Positions 10,869 to 21,462 of a DNA stretch of 64,000 bases are shown one piece after another. The stretch is from Acarospora socialis (lineage: Eukaryota > Ascomycota > Lecanoromycetes > Acarosporales > Acarosporaceae), in assembly GCA_025617375.2 (NCBI GenBank), contig JAMYGW020000010.1, positions 372,001-436,000 on the forward strand. Reading direction: 5' to 3'. The position numbers and the translations under genes are program-made. A model generated the notes under the pieces. That model had not been told where the DNA came from and did not search any database. It saw nothing but the letters and a program-made list of their open reading frames with translations. The first letter of the stretch is position 1; every line of letters starts with the position of its first letter.

Positions 10869-11704
10869 CTTTGCCGTTGCTCGCTGGAAGGTTGGTTGCT
10901 ATGATGCAAGATGTGGTGCCTCTATTGATTTCTTGGGGGTGTTTTGGATACAGAGTAGGTAGGTAGGTAGGTAGGTAGGTAGGTAGGTAGCAAGGGACGC
11001 GCGCAAAGCTGTTGCAAGGATGCGGGTACGGTAGACCACAGAGCACATGTTGTCACTTTTGTTGAAGCGTATGTGGACTGCACCGTTGTAAAACCATCTC
11101 TTCAAATAGGGCAGATACAGTTACAATGCGGGACTGGGCTGTAAACTAACAGCTGTAGTTTGCGCGTCCATGCTGCTGCTGACAGTAGTTATGGAAGACA
11201 CAGTAAAAGTGCTCGTACTAAGAAATAGCACTGCTTATAGGAAACAGGCAGATGCGTACGACAGCACTCAGGTGTGAACCATAAACGCTGTATATCACCT
11301 TTTTGCCCCCAGTCGCGTCTGTGTGCTAAGAACTATTTCACGCACGACCATAAATTAACAGGCGGACCGAATGCGCAGGGACGGGCCTCCTCCGAGCAAC
11401 TAGTTCGAAGGAATTCGCCCTCCATTTTGAAGACAATGGCAACTTCTTAGCCGGAGCTCCATTATAACCTCTATCGGAAGGGCCTTGACTGAGCGTATTT
11501 GGATCGCTCGTCTCGTGCTTGCTTGAGCTGGCTTGGTGCTTCGACGCCGACACATGCCGGCGCCATGGCCGCGTTGTGGCACTCAATATCCCAGAAACTG
11601 AGAACGTTTATGGAAATCGACTCTGTCAAATGGTTTCTGTAAAATCCGTGTTCAAGACGAGTAACGATGCGGCAGGATTCGTATCGTTTATCGGGCACAC
11701 TTCG
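10869..11704. other. Intergenic UMP1 to dehydrogenase gene
   Basis: Holds the UMP1 promoter (right of 10,868) and the 3' region of the minus-strand dehydrogenase gene. It contains a (GTAG)9 array. Open frames here have no supporting features. Confidence 0.5.
10955..10990. repeat. Tetranucleotide microsatellite (GTAG)9
   Basis: Nine perfect GTAG units, about 90 bp upstream of the UMP1 start codon. They may sit in its promoter or leader. The unit is the same word that forms the looser AGGTA clusters elsewhere in the left arm. Confidence 0.9.
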
Positions 11705-12980
11705 TTATCCAGCTTTCCGACTCCGCCTTGACTGTGGAGCTCTTGCTCTGGTACCTGAAGCCGCGGTGACAGCACCATCAGTATCGACTGTGGACCCTGT
11801 ATATTTCTTCGGTCCCTCTTCCTCCAACTTCGCTAGTTTCCTCCTAACAGCACCCTCTTTTTCTAGAGCTTCGATCTGTTTCTCACTGAACTCCCATAAG
11901 CTTTTTGCGGCTTCCTCATCTTTCACCTCGTTCTTCAAGTAGTCGATCTCTCGGCACTCTTTGATCAACCTCCCACCGTCTCCGCGTCCAAGCTCAGCCT
12001 CCATGGCTGCTTGCAGAAAGCTTTGAGCACCTTGCTCTGGGGACTTCAATATCAGCCACCACAACGGCCATGTGCTCATATACAATAACAACCCCCACAA
12101 CGAGCCACCGGTTAACCATCGCCGCATACCAGGCGTCCTGGTAAAGCCAGGGTCAACGACAATAACTCTGGCGTTGTTTGGCTGTTTGTCTGGACGTTGA
12201 TAGACGTCCAAGTGTTTCTGAAATGCTTGAGCGAATACCGTCAAGGCCAACTTGCTAGATCCATAAGTCTGATCAGCTGAAAGGGGGTTTCGAGTGTCGG
12301 TAAGTTTCAAGGATCCACCAAGATGACTAGCACAAGTCCCAAAAATGATCCTCACATCTCTATCCGGCGGCTGTGCGCGAACCGCAGGGCTCAGGATCGA
12401 GAGCAGATGGAAGTTCGCCAGATGATTGATGCACCAATTTGCTTCCAGTCCATCTTGGGTGGCACCCGTCGTTCCCCAACGCGGCGAGAGCGTATTTGCA
12501 CAAAGTATTATCATGTCCAACCGTCTTGGAGGTGCGTTGTCTACCCACTTTGTGGCGAATAACCGGATAGAGTGAAGAGAAGAGAGATCGACTTGCTCGG
12601 CATAGATGAGTTCATTATTTGTCGAGAGTCGCAGATCATCAACAAAGTCGACGAGGAAAGGGTCGGAGGGGGCGTGGTGAGTAAGTAGAATAATTTGGGC
12701 GCCTCTCTGAGCTAGAGCCTGAGCTACAGCAGCTCCAATGCCGGATGTGCCTCCCTGACGCTGGTTAATATTTAAATCAATGCCATTGACTTGGTCAACG
12801 TACCGTTATCATTACTACCTTCGAGTGCATCAAGCGCTCGGACTTGTTTCTGGCCCCTCCAAACCAACGTTTCAGCAGGGCAATGAGGATGATCCATGGC
12901 GCGACTCTGAGTACGAGACCAATGTAAGGTACGGCCCGCCATCCTCTGAAAAGACCTTCTGCTAAGAGAGGAATTGGCAT
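11705..12980 (-). CDS. Membrane-anchored short-chain dehydrogenase/reductase (two exons)
   Basis: Minus-strand exons 12980-12804 and 12754-11705 give 408 residues; the 49-nt intron (GTACGT...GTCAG) sits just before the cofactor loop. The N-terminus MPIPLLAEGLFRGWRAVPYI is followed by a hydrophobic segment (VAPWIILIALL), a likely membrane or lipid-droplet anchor. The Rossmann dinucleotide-binding loop reads VVMITGGTSGIGAAVAQAL (TGGxxGIG). NLSNAG-type position: ILCANT. The catalytic motif is YGSSKLAL (YxxxK), then VDPGFTRTPGMRRWL. A coiled-coil-like basic/acidic tail ends RSRRKAG-like. The family oxidises or reduces lipid or retinoid-like alcohols and ketones; the substrate is unknown. I chose the ATG at 12980 because the conserved N-terminus begins there and no ATG lies upstream in frame. 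Divergent from the G-patch gene. Confidence 0.85.
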
Positions 12981-13308
12981 TACACGAATGTAGCATGGAG
13001 TGTCGTGCAATACCACATGAACATCGATCGATGCCGCTACTGATTGCCGAAGAAGCTCTAGCCACCGGAGCTGTCGCTGACATAAGCAAAGACCCAGGTA
13101 AGGCCGAGGCTAGGTGACAGAGGAGGTGGCAGAGCAATAAGCGGCCATGGGCAAGTTTTTGAGGTGTTGTCCTCGTTACAGTGTGCCATCTTCTCTGTCA
13201 CCTAGCCTCGGGCTGAGGTTTCAGGAACGTCATCTCTACATGCACTTCGTATATGATTTTAAACTGCTAACCTCAGTGCAACAACTTCATCGAAAAACTC
13301 CAGCGAAT
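12981..13308. promoter_or_regulatory. Divergent promoter, dehydrogenase / G-patch gene
   Basis: A 328-bp region between divergent start codons. It contains two arms of a perfect 19-bp inverted repeat at 13,104-13,122 and 13,193-13,211. If the upstream ATG at 13,147 is used instead, part of the region would code for an extra 54 residues of the G-patch protein. Confidence 0.5.
13104..13211. repeat. Perfect 19-bp inverted repeat with 70-bp spacer
   Basis: The left arm CCGAGGCTAGGTGACAGAG (13,104-13,122) and the right arm at 13,193-13,211 are exact reverse complements. They could form a hairpin in DNA or in a 5' leader, or mark a short decayed inverted-repeat insertion. The function is unknown. 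Confidence 0.85.
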
Positions 13309-14076
13309 ATGACGATGGTGGAAGCGGACGATGACTATCTTATTCCGCTACAGGATCAACGTGTGTTCGGTGCCGGAATCAAGAGAAAGCGGGTCCACTT
13401 CATACCCGCGGTATCCGATGCGCCACTTATCTCACCAGAGTTGACGAAGCGGAGCCCAGCTGGAGATCGATACCTCTCAATTGTGATGCCAGATGCTTGC
13501 TCTCACCGTGAGCATCTCCAGTCCACGGGATACACGGAGGAAGAAGCAAATCCGCATATACTGTCGAGCCCTGGGACTCCCCTATGCCAAATATGCAATC
13601 TTCCGATTCCACCTTACTCGACCAAATCAACAAGTTCTGCGACACACCATGAAGCCTCGATCGCTCACCAGGTTTGCCTAACACACTCCCATCCCCCGTC
13701 GCATCTGGAGCGTAGCCGTTCTGGTCTGAGGTACCTGTCGTCGTATGGCTGGGATCCAGATAGCAGACTCGGTCTCGGAGCTAGCGGACAAGGGATTCGA
13801 ACACCTATCAAACCCAAAGTAAAGGCTAACACCGTCGGGCTGGGTGCAGAAGTACCGCAGAGGGACAATGGCGATAGTAGAAGTGCCTCCAAGACGCGAG
13901 ATAAGCTAGGTGCCAAGAGAATCCGTGAAGGGGACGCAGAGAGTAAGCAGAAGAGAGAATCCCTACAGGAAATGTTCTACGGAAACGAGGATGTAGAGAA
14001 GTATCTGGGACCTAGTACATGGACCAGAGGCTTTCTGAGAGGAGCTACTACGACATCGAGAACAGCAGGTAAATGA
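13309..14076 (+). CDS. G-patch domain protein
   Basis: Single exon, 255 residues from the ATG at 13309 (MTMVEADDDYLIPLQDQR). The G-patch is at about residues 147-190: LRYLSSYGWDPDSRLGLGAS followed by GQGIRTPIKPKVK and NTVGLGAE, with the family's glycine spacing. A CxxC pair (LCQICNLPI) lies near residue 95, with a His-rich stretch after it. The C-terminus is basic and Lys/Arg-rich. G-patch proteins bind and activate DEAH helicases or RNA in splicing and ribosome assembly; which partner applies here is unknown. An in-frame ATG at 13,147 with good context (gccATGG) would add 54 residues that look like leader sequence, so I prefer 13309. Convergent with SEC1, with 194 bp between stops. Confidence 0.8.
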   Translation: MTMVEADDDYLIPLQDQRVFGAGIKRKRVHFIPAVSDAPLISPELTKRSPAGDRYLSIVMPDACSHREHLQSTGYTEEEANPHILSSPGTPLCQICNLPIPPYSTKSTSSATHHEASIAHQVCLTHSHPPSHLERSRSGLRYLSSYGWDPDSRLGLGASGQGIRTPIKPKVKANTVGLGAEVPQRDNGDSRSASKTRDKLGAKRIREGDAESKQKRESLQEMFYGNEDVEKYLGPSTWTRGFLRGATTTSRTAGK

Positions 14077-14270
14077 ATGAAGGGCTGCGTTCTCTCGAAG
14101 GCATACTAGTCAAAGATTTTCGGACTATGATCGTGACATCTAAATTCCTCGCAATAATGGTATAATGCTTGTTGTGCAACGCCACCCAACCTGCTGAACG
14201 CCCCCGCTGTGCAAGCCCGCCAAGCAGATGCAAGGAACCAGAGCTTGGTCAACTGCCAGTCGCAAGGACC

Positions 14271-16819
14271 TCATTTCTTTGATCCAAAGAAATGATGCTT
14301 CTTCTTCCTGTCTGCTTCTTGTGGCATTTCTTTCTTCGAAGATTTCCCGTCCGATGTAGGTTGCACCTGCGGGACAGTTCCTGGTGGCACATGGCCACTT
14401 CCCGTGCCATTTGCGGATCGGTTGACGCCACCTCGTGAAGTCAGCTGCATGGTAGCCATGGCAGAAGTCGGCGGCAGCTGGGCCTTGGATCGCAGTGAAG
14501 AACCCTGCGGTTGGGGTTGCGACTCTTGTTCGAACAAGTGTGCTGGAGCCTTGGCCTTTGGTCTTTCTGCTGGAAGATTTAACTGTCTCTTATCTACGCT
14601 AAGATCTCCCACTTGCCTTAGAAACAAGCTCGGGGTTAACATATGAGATGTAGCCAAGAACACGTCCTTCGAGGTCAGTTTGGAGACTTCGTAGCATGCT
14701 CTAGACTCAGCATATGTGGCACCTCCTGCCATAAAAACAATGACCCTCTGTCTGGGCTCAAGGCTCGTTGGACGTGTCCGGGCCCAGGTCGGCTTCGCAC
14801 TGCGTAACGAGGCCTGTGACGTGTTGTCTTGACCCAATAGGCCTTCAGCGGCATCGAGATGAGGTTTGGTGAAAGGAAACGTGGTCTGATCGAGCATGCC
14901 GCGAGTATGATCTTCCAACATAAACTTCACAGCCGGATCATACCGGGATAGGGCGGAGTCATCAGCAGATGGTGGTGGAGGTTGCTTCTTCGCAAAGAGG
15001 GGTTGAGATGATTGCTTGACATCCTTTAGAGGCTTTGAAACCCGCGCACCCAGCAGATCAAGATTGTGTATCACGTCACCGTCCTGAGGTGGGAGTTGTG
15101 CGTGAGCGAGGAGCTTTTGGGTGTCGGATGCTAGCAGACCATCTCGGTGCAGGAGATACATTACGATAAGACGCAAGCGGTCAGGGAAGCTTATACTCGT
15201 ATCATCAAGTAGACGGACAACCTGGTCAGCTAGGTTCTTGGGTTTGCGGTAGTCTTCGTCAAGCCCGGTTGCCAGGGACTAAATATATCAGCTATGGAGA
15301 TGTTCTCAAGTTGAGCAACAAAGACAGTACCCACTTGTTCAACAGATGCGAGATCGGCCAGTTTGCGTTGCTGAAACACATTCATACATTCTTGAGCCAT
15401 GCCTAGATGTAACGAATAGGCTTCCTTGCCTTGCTGGAATTGAGGTAGCCCGGCAAGCATGTCTTTTATCGAATTCAAGCTGTTCGCATTCTCGCTGCTG
15501 TGAGAGGTCCTGGGTCAGCAATTTCCTCGTCGAGATGCCAACTTCAATAGTAGAAGCACACCTGTCTGCGAATTGAGGATTTTCGGCCCTAAATCTGTTG
15601 AAGTCTTCAACCAGCTTCTCAAGTAAATCTTTCATATGCAAATGGCGATTTTCCACCCATAGCCTGTCCTTCTCACTTAGCTCAACCTCTTTCTCCTCCT
15701 GGTTTGGCCCACCCTCGTTTACAATAGTCTTGTAGAGCACCTTGTCTCCATCACGAATGGGTAATAAATCATGTGCCATGGCCTGATAAGTGAACTCGTG
15801 TACCAAAGGTGCGAAGAGATCCATTGATCTGTCCACAATGAACAGAGCGCCACGAGGCCGAGAAGACGGAGACGGAAAGTCGGCGTGGTGTTGGGCATAT
15901 TGATCTAGCTCGTCTTGCACGAATCGTGCGAGGTGAGAGCATAAAACACTTGCCTCATGCAATGGGTTTCTTGGGCGATAGTACCGTACTGTAGGATACT
16001 CCCCGAGTGAGACGCAGATGGAGACGATCTAGGCCTTTCATTCAGCATGCGCTGAGTACCAACTCCCAGACCTGGAGATGTTGAGCATGCCTACTTTTTG
16101 CGCTAGGTCGTCCATGTGCTTCCGTATGAGGTGATTGCACGCTGGATGATAAAGGGTGGGAAAGCTCCAAGGATCCCGGAAAGTGACGAGGTGTGATTCA
16201 CGTGGAAAGAATTCAATGTTCAACACCTGGAACCCTGCAATCTGTTCTCTTGCCATCGTAGATCTGTCAATCCGATTCCGCAACTCTGGCGGGAGGACTG
16301 CCTCTGCAGTTAGCGCAATTGCCATGGTTGAAACAGTCTTAGGGCTCTGAACATGAGGTCCAAACCAAATACGACCTCCTATAACGTTTCCGCTCCAAGT
16401 CGGCCATGAGGCAATCGACTATATGTGGTAGTGGTGAGAGAAGGTAGAGCACGTCCATCTCTCGGTTCATTGGCCTGCGCTGCTCGATCTGCTCAATGTC
16501 TAGGTCGCAATTAACATCCTTCGCCAGAGCCACAGCATGCACAGCGTACTGGTGACGTTTTCCTCCAAGATGTCATCCTCCTTGACAACGCCATCGACCA
16601 GTTTTCTGCTCGTATCATCAAGTACGAGGACCTTCCACTATGGGCCAATGGATCTCAGCAAGGAGGCCTTCCGGAGGGATGTAAGCACATACTTCTCCTT
16701 GGGCTGTACCGCGAACAGTATCTAGTATCACTGAAAGATTCAGTCAGTGGACTTTGCAAAGTACAACGATTGTATTAGAACACACTGTCCCGCTGAACAC
16801 TGATCATGGACAACCCCAT
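14271..16819 (-). CDS. SEC1: Sec1/Munc18-family exocytosis protein (eight exons)
   Basis: Minus-strand exons 16819-16786, 16730-16693, 16637-16550, 16499-16353, 16297-16095, 16028-15562, 15497-15335 and 15278-14271 join in phase to 715 residues (yeast Sec1 has 724). SM proteins clasp the SNARE bundle and promote fusion of secretory vesicles at the plasma membrane. Conserved segments in order are WKVLVLDDTSRKLVD, IEQIEQRRPMNREMDVLYLL, SPLPHIVDCLMADLERKRY, RIDRSTMAREQIAGF, FFPRESHLVTFRDPWSF, HEASVLCSHLARF, LFIVDRSMDLFAPLVHEFTY, KDMLAGLPQFQ, PPDRLRL-like (FPDRLRLIVMYLL) and RVIVFMAGGATYAESRACYE. The tail is Pro/Gln-rich and ends KKHHFFGSKK. The intron at 16,352-16,298 has a weak donor (GTTCAG). 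Divergent from SUV3. Confidence 0.93.
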
Positions 16820-17205
16820 CTTAACTTCCTCGCCAGCTTGGCATGTGCGATAGGAGTACGATCGTATAAGTGGCGGGCTTATGATACAGTATGAACGTTC
16901 AGGAGTTAGAATGACCGCTGGGACAGCCTCGCGTTTTATACGTCAAGGCCTATTTGCCTGAATAAGTTGTCACTGTTGTTTGTAGCGATCAACCTATTGA
17001 TTCATGCCTTCTTCTGGAACGGTGTCCGGAGTTTAATTTCCCCGAACCACCGAGCACTCTGTAGCTTCCGTATCAGCAAGCACAGAATTTCTTCTAAGAC
17101 TCTCCATACTAGTTCCATCATAGCGGATTTCGACTGTAATCAAGAGATCTTGGGGCCCCGCTATCATTCGTTTGAAGTGTTATTTAAGTCTTTACTCGTA
17201 TTGGC
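16820..17205. promoter_or_regulatory. Divergent promoter, SEC1 / SUV3
   Basis: A 386-bp region between two divergent start codons. I see no TATA-box cluster or repeat. Short open frames are not supported. Confidence 0.5.
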
Positions 17206-19653
17206 ATGTTAGCAGCAGAGGGTCAGCGTCGGCCTTGTATCTTCTGCATCTTCAGGTCCGCAAAATGGCTTCCCACCTCACCGAGTGGAAAGCAAGCGTC
17301 GATAATACATACGCGTACATTCCGCAAACCTGCAGCAGTTCGCCGGACGTCGAGCAGAGGAACAATACAAGTAGGAGAATCTGCCCCATCTAGAGTTGTG
17401 GAGACTTACGTTTGCAATGGTCACAGCTACCTGGCCTATCACTTCGTGGGCGTCAGAGGATGGCACCAGGCGTACGGCAGACATTAGAGAAGGCAAATCT
17501 GCGCAGGAAGGCTAAAACTTCCGATTTGAAGATACTCATCACGGAGAAATTATCAGGCCTATATATTGAACTGCTCGATTCCCCAATACTTGAAGCCTTG
17601 GGACTCAACAAGCGTTCATTCTCCCAACATTTCACAGGATTTGGAAAAGTCGTTAGGGGCTCCTTTTTCGAGCATCTGAGTACATATGGAGAGCCTAAGG
17701 AGGGAGAACTATTCAGAGCATTACGGCAAGCATTTTTCAGTAAGGGAGAGCAAGGTCTTGTAGCGCAGTTGAAGTATGCATTTTATGGGCATGTTACCAG
17801 CTCGCGGTTCACCAAGTCAGACCTGTCAAATCAGGCTAAGCTTGCGGATTTGCGTTACCCCATTGAATGGTACCCTGGGACGAGGACGGTACAGCGAACC
17901 TTGCATCTTCACGTGGGGCCTACCAATTCGGGGAAAACATATCATGCCCTGAAACGGCTGGAGCAAGCCGAGACAGGCTTATATGCAGGGCCTTTGCGCC
18001 TTTTAGCTCACGAGGTATACACCAGACTGAACGCCAACGGAAAGCCATGCAACCTTATCACTGGAGACGACCGAAAGTTAACGTTAGCAGAAGGAGAGAA
18101 AGCAAAAATGGCCAGTTGCACAGTGGAGATGGTTCCCCTTAACGAGGATCTTGAAGTCGCTGTAATTGACGAGATTCAAATGGTTGGCAGCGTAGAACGC
18201 GGCTGGGCATGGACGCAAGCCCTTCTGGGTCTCAAAGCAAAGGAGTTACATTTGTGTGGTGAGGAAAGGGTCGTGCCTCTAATCCGGGAACTGGCCGCCA
18301 TGATGGGCGACAAGCTCGTATTACACCAATACCAACGGTTAAGCCCATTACGAGCAATGACAACAAGCCTGGGAGGCAATCTAAAGAAATTACAAAAAGG
18401 CGACTGCCTGGTGGTCTTCTCAAGGCTGGGTATTCACGCATTGAGGCGTGAAGTCGAGAAAACCACCGGCAAGAGGGTGGCTGTCGTCTACGGCAGCTTA
18501 CCGCCGGAGACGAGAGCGCAACAAGCAAAACTCTTCAACGACCCTGACAATGATTACGACATCCTGATTGCCAGTGATGCCATCGGCATGGGCCTCAATC
18601 TGTTTGTTCGCCTTCCGATGTGTCTAAGCTGGTACTAATGGAACTTATAGGAGTATTAAACGGATTGTCTTCGAGACGACGATGAAGCACAACGGCATGA
18701 ACTATGCTGAACTGCAGATCTCCGATATCAAGCAGATCGGTGGAAGAGCAGGTCGATTTCGTACCGCTGCGCAGGATGTTGCGAGTTCAACACTTACCCC
18801 GAAAGGAGTTGATAACGCCGAGAAGTCAGACACGTCGGGCAAGAATCTAGGATTGGTTACTTCCCTAGAGGCAGTTGATCTTCCTCTCATACAGAATGCA
18901 ATGCAGAGCGAGGCGCCACCAATTACCACAGCCGGCATATTTCCGCCGGCTAGCATACTACAACGTTTTGCAACGTATTTCCCCCAGGACACTCCTTTCA
19001 GTTATATTCTACTTAGGCTCCACGAGATATCCCGACTGAGTTCTAGATTTCATCTCTGCGCGCTCAAGGAGCAGCTCGAGATTGCTGACGTCATCCAACC
19101 CTTCAAGAATCTTACTATCTCGGACCGAATGGCCATATGTGCGTCACCTACCTCACTCCGAGATCAAGGTGTACCGGAGGTCCTCAAAGCTTTTACGAAA
19201 TGTGTTGATGAGCAGCGTGGCGGCGCACTCCTTGACATACCGGAGTTGAAGTTAGAAGTCCTGGACGAGCAGGTATCGGCGGATAAAATATATTTGCAAA
19301 GGCTAGAGACCGTGCACAAAGCGCTGGTGTTATATCTGTGGCTAAGCTACAGATTTACTGGTGTATTTACCAGTAGAGGCATGGCACGCTACGTGAAGGA
19401 ATTGGTAGAGGACCGGATTGACAAGGTTCTCGCAGATTACGCACACAGTGAGAAGATCAGGCAGAAGTTAAAGAACGTGAGACAGCAGTCCATGATCAAG
19501 GACCTGAAAAGGCAGTTGCTAGCGGATAGGAAACCGCCAAAACTCGCTGTCAATGACGACACTCGGCATCCAGCGTGGGCTGATATTCCTTTCGCAATTG
19601 CGGTAGACGACGCCAAAGTAACTGATGAGAAACACGCAGCCACAGCGGCTTAA
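17206..19653 (+). CDS. SUV3: Mitochondrial ATP-dependent RNA helicase Suv3 (three exons)
   Basis: Exons 17206-17370, 17427-18601 and 18651-19653 give 780 residues. Suv3 is the helicase subunit of the mitochondrial degradosome, working with the Dss1 RNase to turn over mtRNA and introns. The N-terminus (MLAAEGQRRPCIFCIFRSAK) is basic, as in a mitochondrial targeting sequence. Motifs are Walker A LHVGPTNSGKTYHAL, Ia YAGPLRLLAHEVY, motif II VIDEIQM (DEIQ, typical of Suv3), SRLGIHALRREVE, the SDAIGMGLNLSIKRIVFET block (created by joining exons 2 and 3) and motif VI QIGGRAGRF. The Suv3 C-terminal helical domain follows. Introns are GTAGGA...CACAG and GTTTGT...TATAG, the latter with a TACTAAT branch site. 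Confidence 0.94.
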
Positions 19654-21462
19654 ACGGCAAGGCGTCATCCTAATCACTTGACAGTGTTTACGTTGACTTG
19701 ACTCTCTGGTCTGGTCTGGAGAAGCGTGTATGAAGCCAGCTTAGGGAGGATGTTCCAAGGGATCAACAGCTTTCAAAATTTACTCTATCTGTTATGCGAG
19801 TGGTCTGCTATGATTTATTCGGTGTTCATTCCACACCCCTTCGTGATCATCAGACACCTCAGCGATAATGGTTCCGGAGACTCGCTGTTGCACCTTTACC
19901 GATCTCAAGTTAGTCCAGCTCTACGACAGCCCTACCAAGATACCAGCATCGAGCATTATGCCACTAAGACTTGAAGCATGCCGCGCAGGGGATTTTCATG
20001 TCGGATGCCACTAAGGTCTCTATCCAAGCTCAAGCACGGTCTGACGGACATGGCGGGTTGCGGAAGTTGGGACTCCGGGGTGACTGTAGTTAATGGGGCC
20101 TGTGAAGCCGGCAGGCGTTGCAGTATGCTTTAAGTATGCTAATCGTACAAGAGGGAAAGTTAGCGCCTGTTCCGGGAAACGCAGGCCAGAAGTGAGGCGT
20201 CCTCTCATATGAGAAGGAAGACAAATTCATTCATTGGGATTTCCAAATCCCCGTTTGAAACATGTGCCGAGCAAAAGGAGTCCCAAACCCTGGCTGCGAG
20301 CTATGACTTTCAGCTCCAAGAATATTAAGATTACTCGACCCAAAGATGTCGGATGCACTGACGAGGATCACTACCCACAACACGCAGTCCGAATTGAATC
20401 CGAAGGTTGAACAATCGATATACAAACCTTCTCTGCAGGTAGCGTGGGCAAAGTGGTACATATTGGGATGTGTGCGGAGTCAAGGTCAACTGCGGCTGGT
20501 GGGCGACTAAGGCAGATTGTCCACGCTATGAGGCAATCGAGGCTGTACTGGGGAGCTGAGGTTGAGGCTGAGCACCACAGTTGTGGGGTTGAACTGTAAA
20601 TTTAGTTCAGTAAAATTCAGAAGATGTCTCACCGAAGTTGCTTATCTTTAGGTGTCGGTGAACTGGCGACGGCAAGCAAAAGTGCGGTAGCTCTAAGTAC
20701 ATAAGGGGCAATCCTCTACTTTCCATAACTCGGGCTGCCTTAGTTACTGTCCTAATAACACATCTACCCACAGATTGTTGGGCGTGGACTGACATGCAAG
20801 AGGTCTATGTCAGTATGTTTGTCCATGTCTCGCGGTTGCCCTCAGCAGCATCTGTCTCCTGTCTACCCTGATTTCTAAAACCGCATTGATATCTATCATT
20901 CTTACTAATAGCTACCCCTACTGAATTTGAGGCCTAAGTTTTAGCATCAACTCAGGCATAAGTTTAGGTGCAGACTTACAGTACTGTACATCTCAGTAAG
21001 GCATAGTTTATTAGGCATGAGTTCAGCGCCTGAATCTGAGTGTATTAGACATGAGTTAGATGTCAATTAATAAATAGATCTAGCTTGTTAGGCTGCGCTC
21101 TAAGCCAAAGTTCATGAACAAGATTAGGTGTGGATGTATGCACAAGCTCAGACATGATCTTAGACATGAACTTAGGTGTGTTTTCACGCATATAAGCCTG
21201 AAACTCCCGTAGCTGAATAGTGAAGCTTGCGCCTAAACTTAGGCCTTGAATTCAGTGGGGGTAGATATTAGTAACAAAGCGAAAAAACGGTGATCTGACG
21301 ACTTGTAATGTAACAAGTAATATTACCAGTCTGTAATCTACATCGCTCAGAAGTACAAGTTCTTCGTAGGACATGTGAACTCATCTCGTTCCGTACTATG
21401 TTACTTGGGTGGGTAATCAAGGTTGGGATTGAAAGGCTTGTTCAGCTTGATATTTTCTCGTC
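19654..21462. other. Intergenic SUV3 to PRP22, 1.8 kb
   Basis: No credible gene. It holds a MITE-like inverted-repeat element at 20,902-21,274 (separate entry), then about 190 bp of PRP22 promoter. The rest shows no repeat or RNA gene that I can recognise. Confidence 0.5.
20902..21274. mobile_element. MITE-like element with ~42-bp terminal inverted repeats
   Basis: The left end (TTACTAATAGCTACCCC...) and the reverse complement of the right end (TTACTAATATCTACCCC...) match over about 40 positions with four mismatches, running through GGCCTAAGTTT. The 373-bp interior does not code. It repeats a loose unit of the form TTAG(A/G)CATGA...TTAG several times. Size, lack of coding capacity and inverted ends fit a MITE. 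A TA duplication (Tc1/mariner/Fot1 type) is possible, because the ends contain TA, but the exact boundary is not certain. It is more AT-rich than the flanking genes. Confidence 0.75.
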
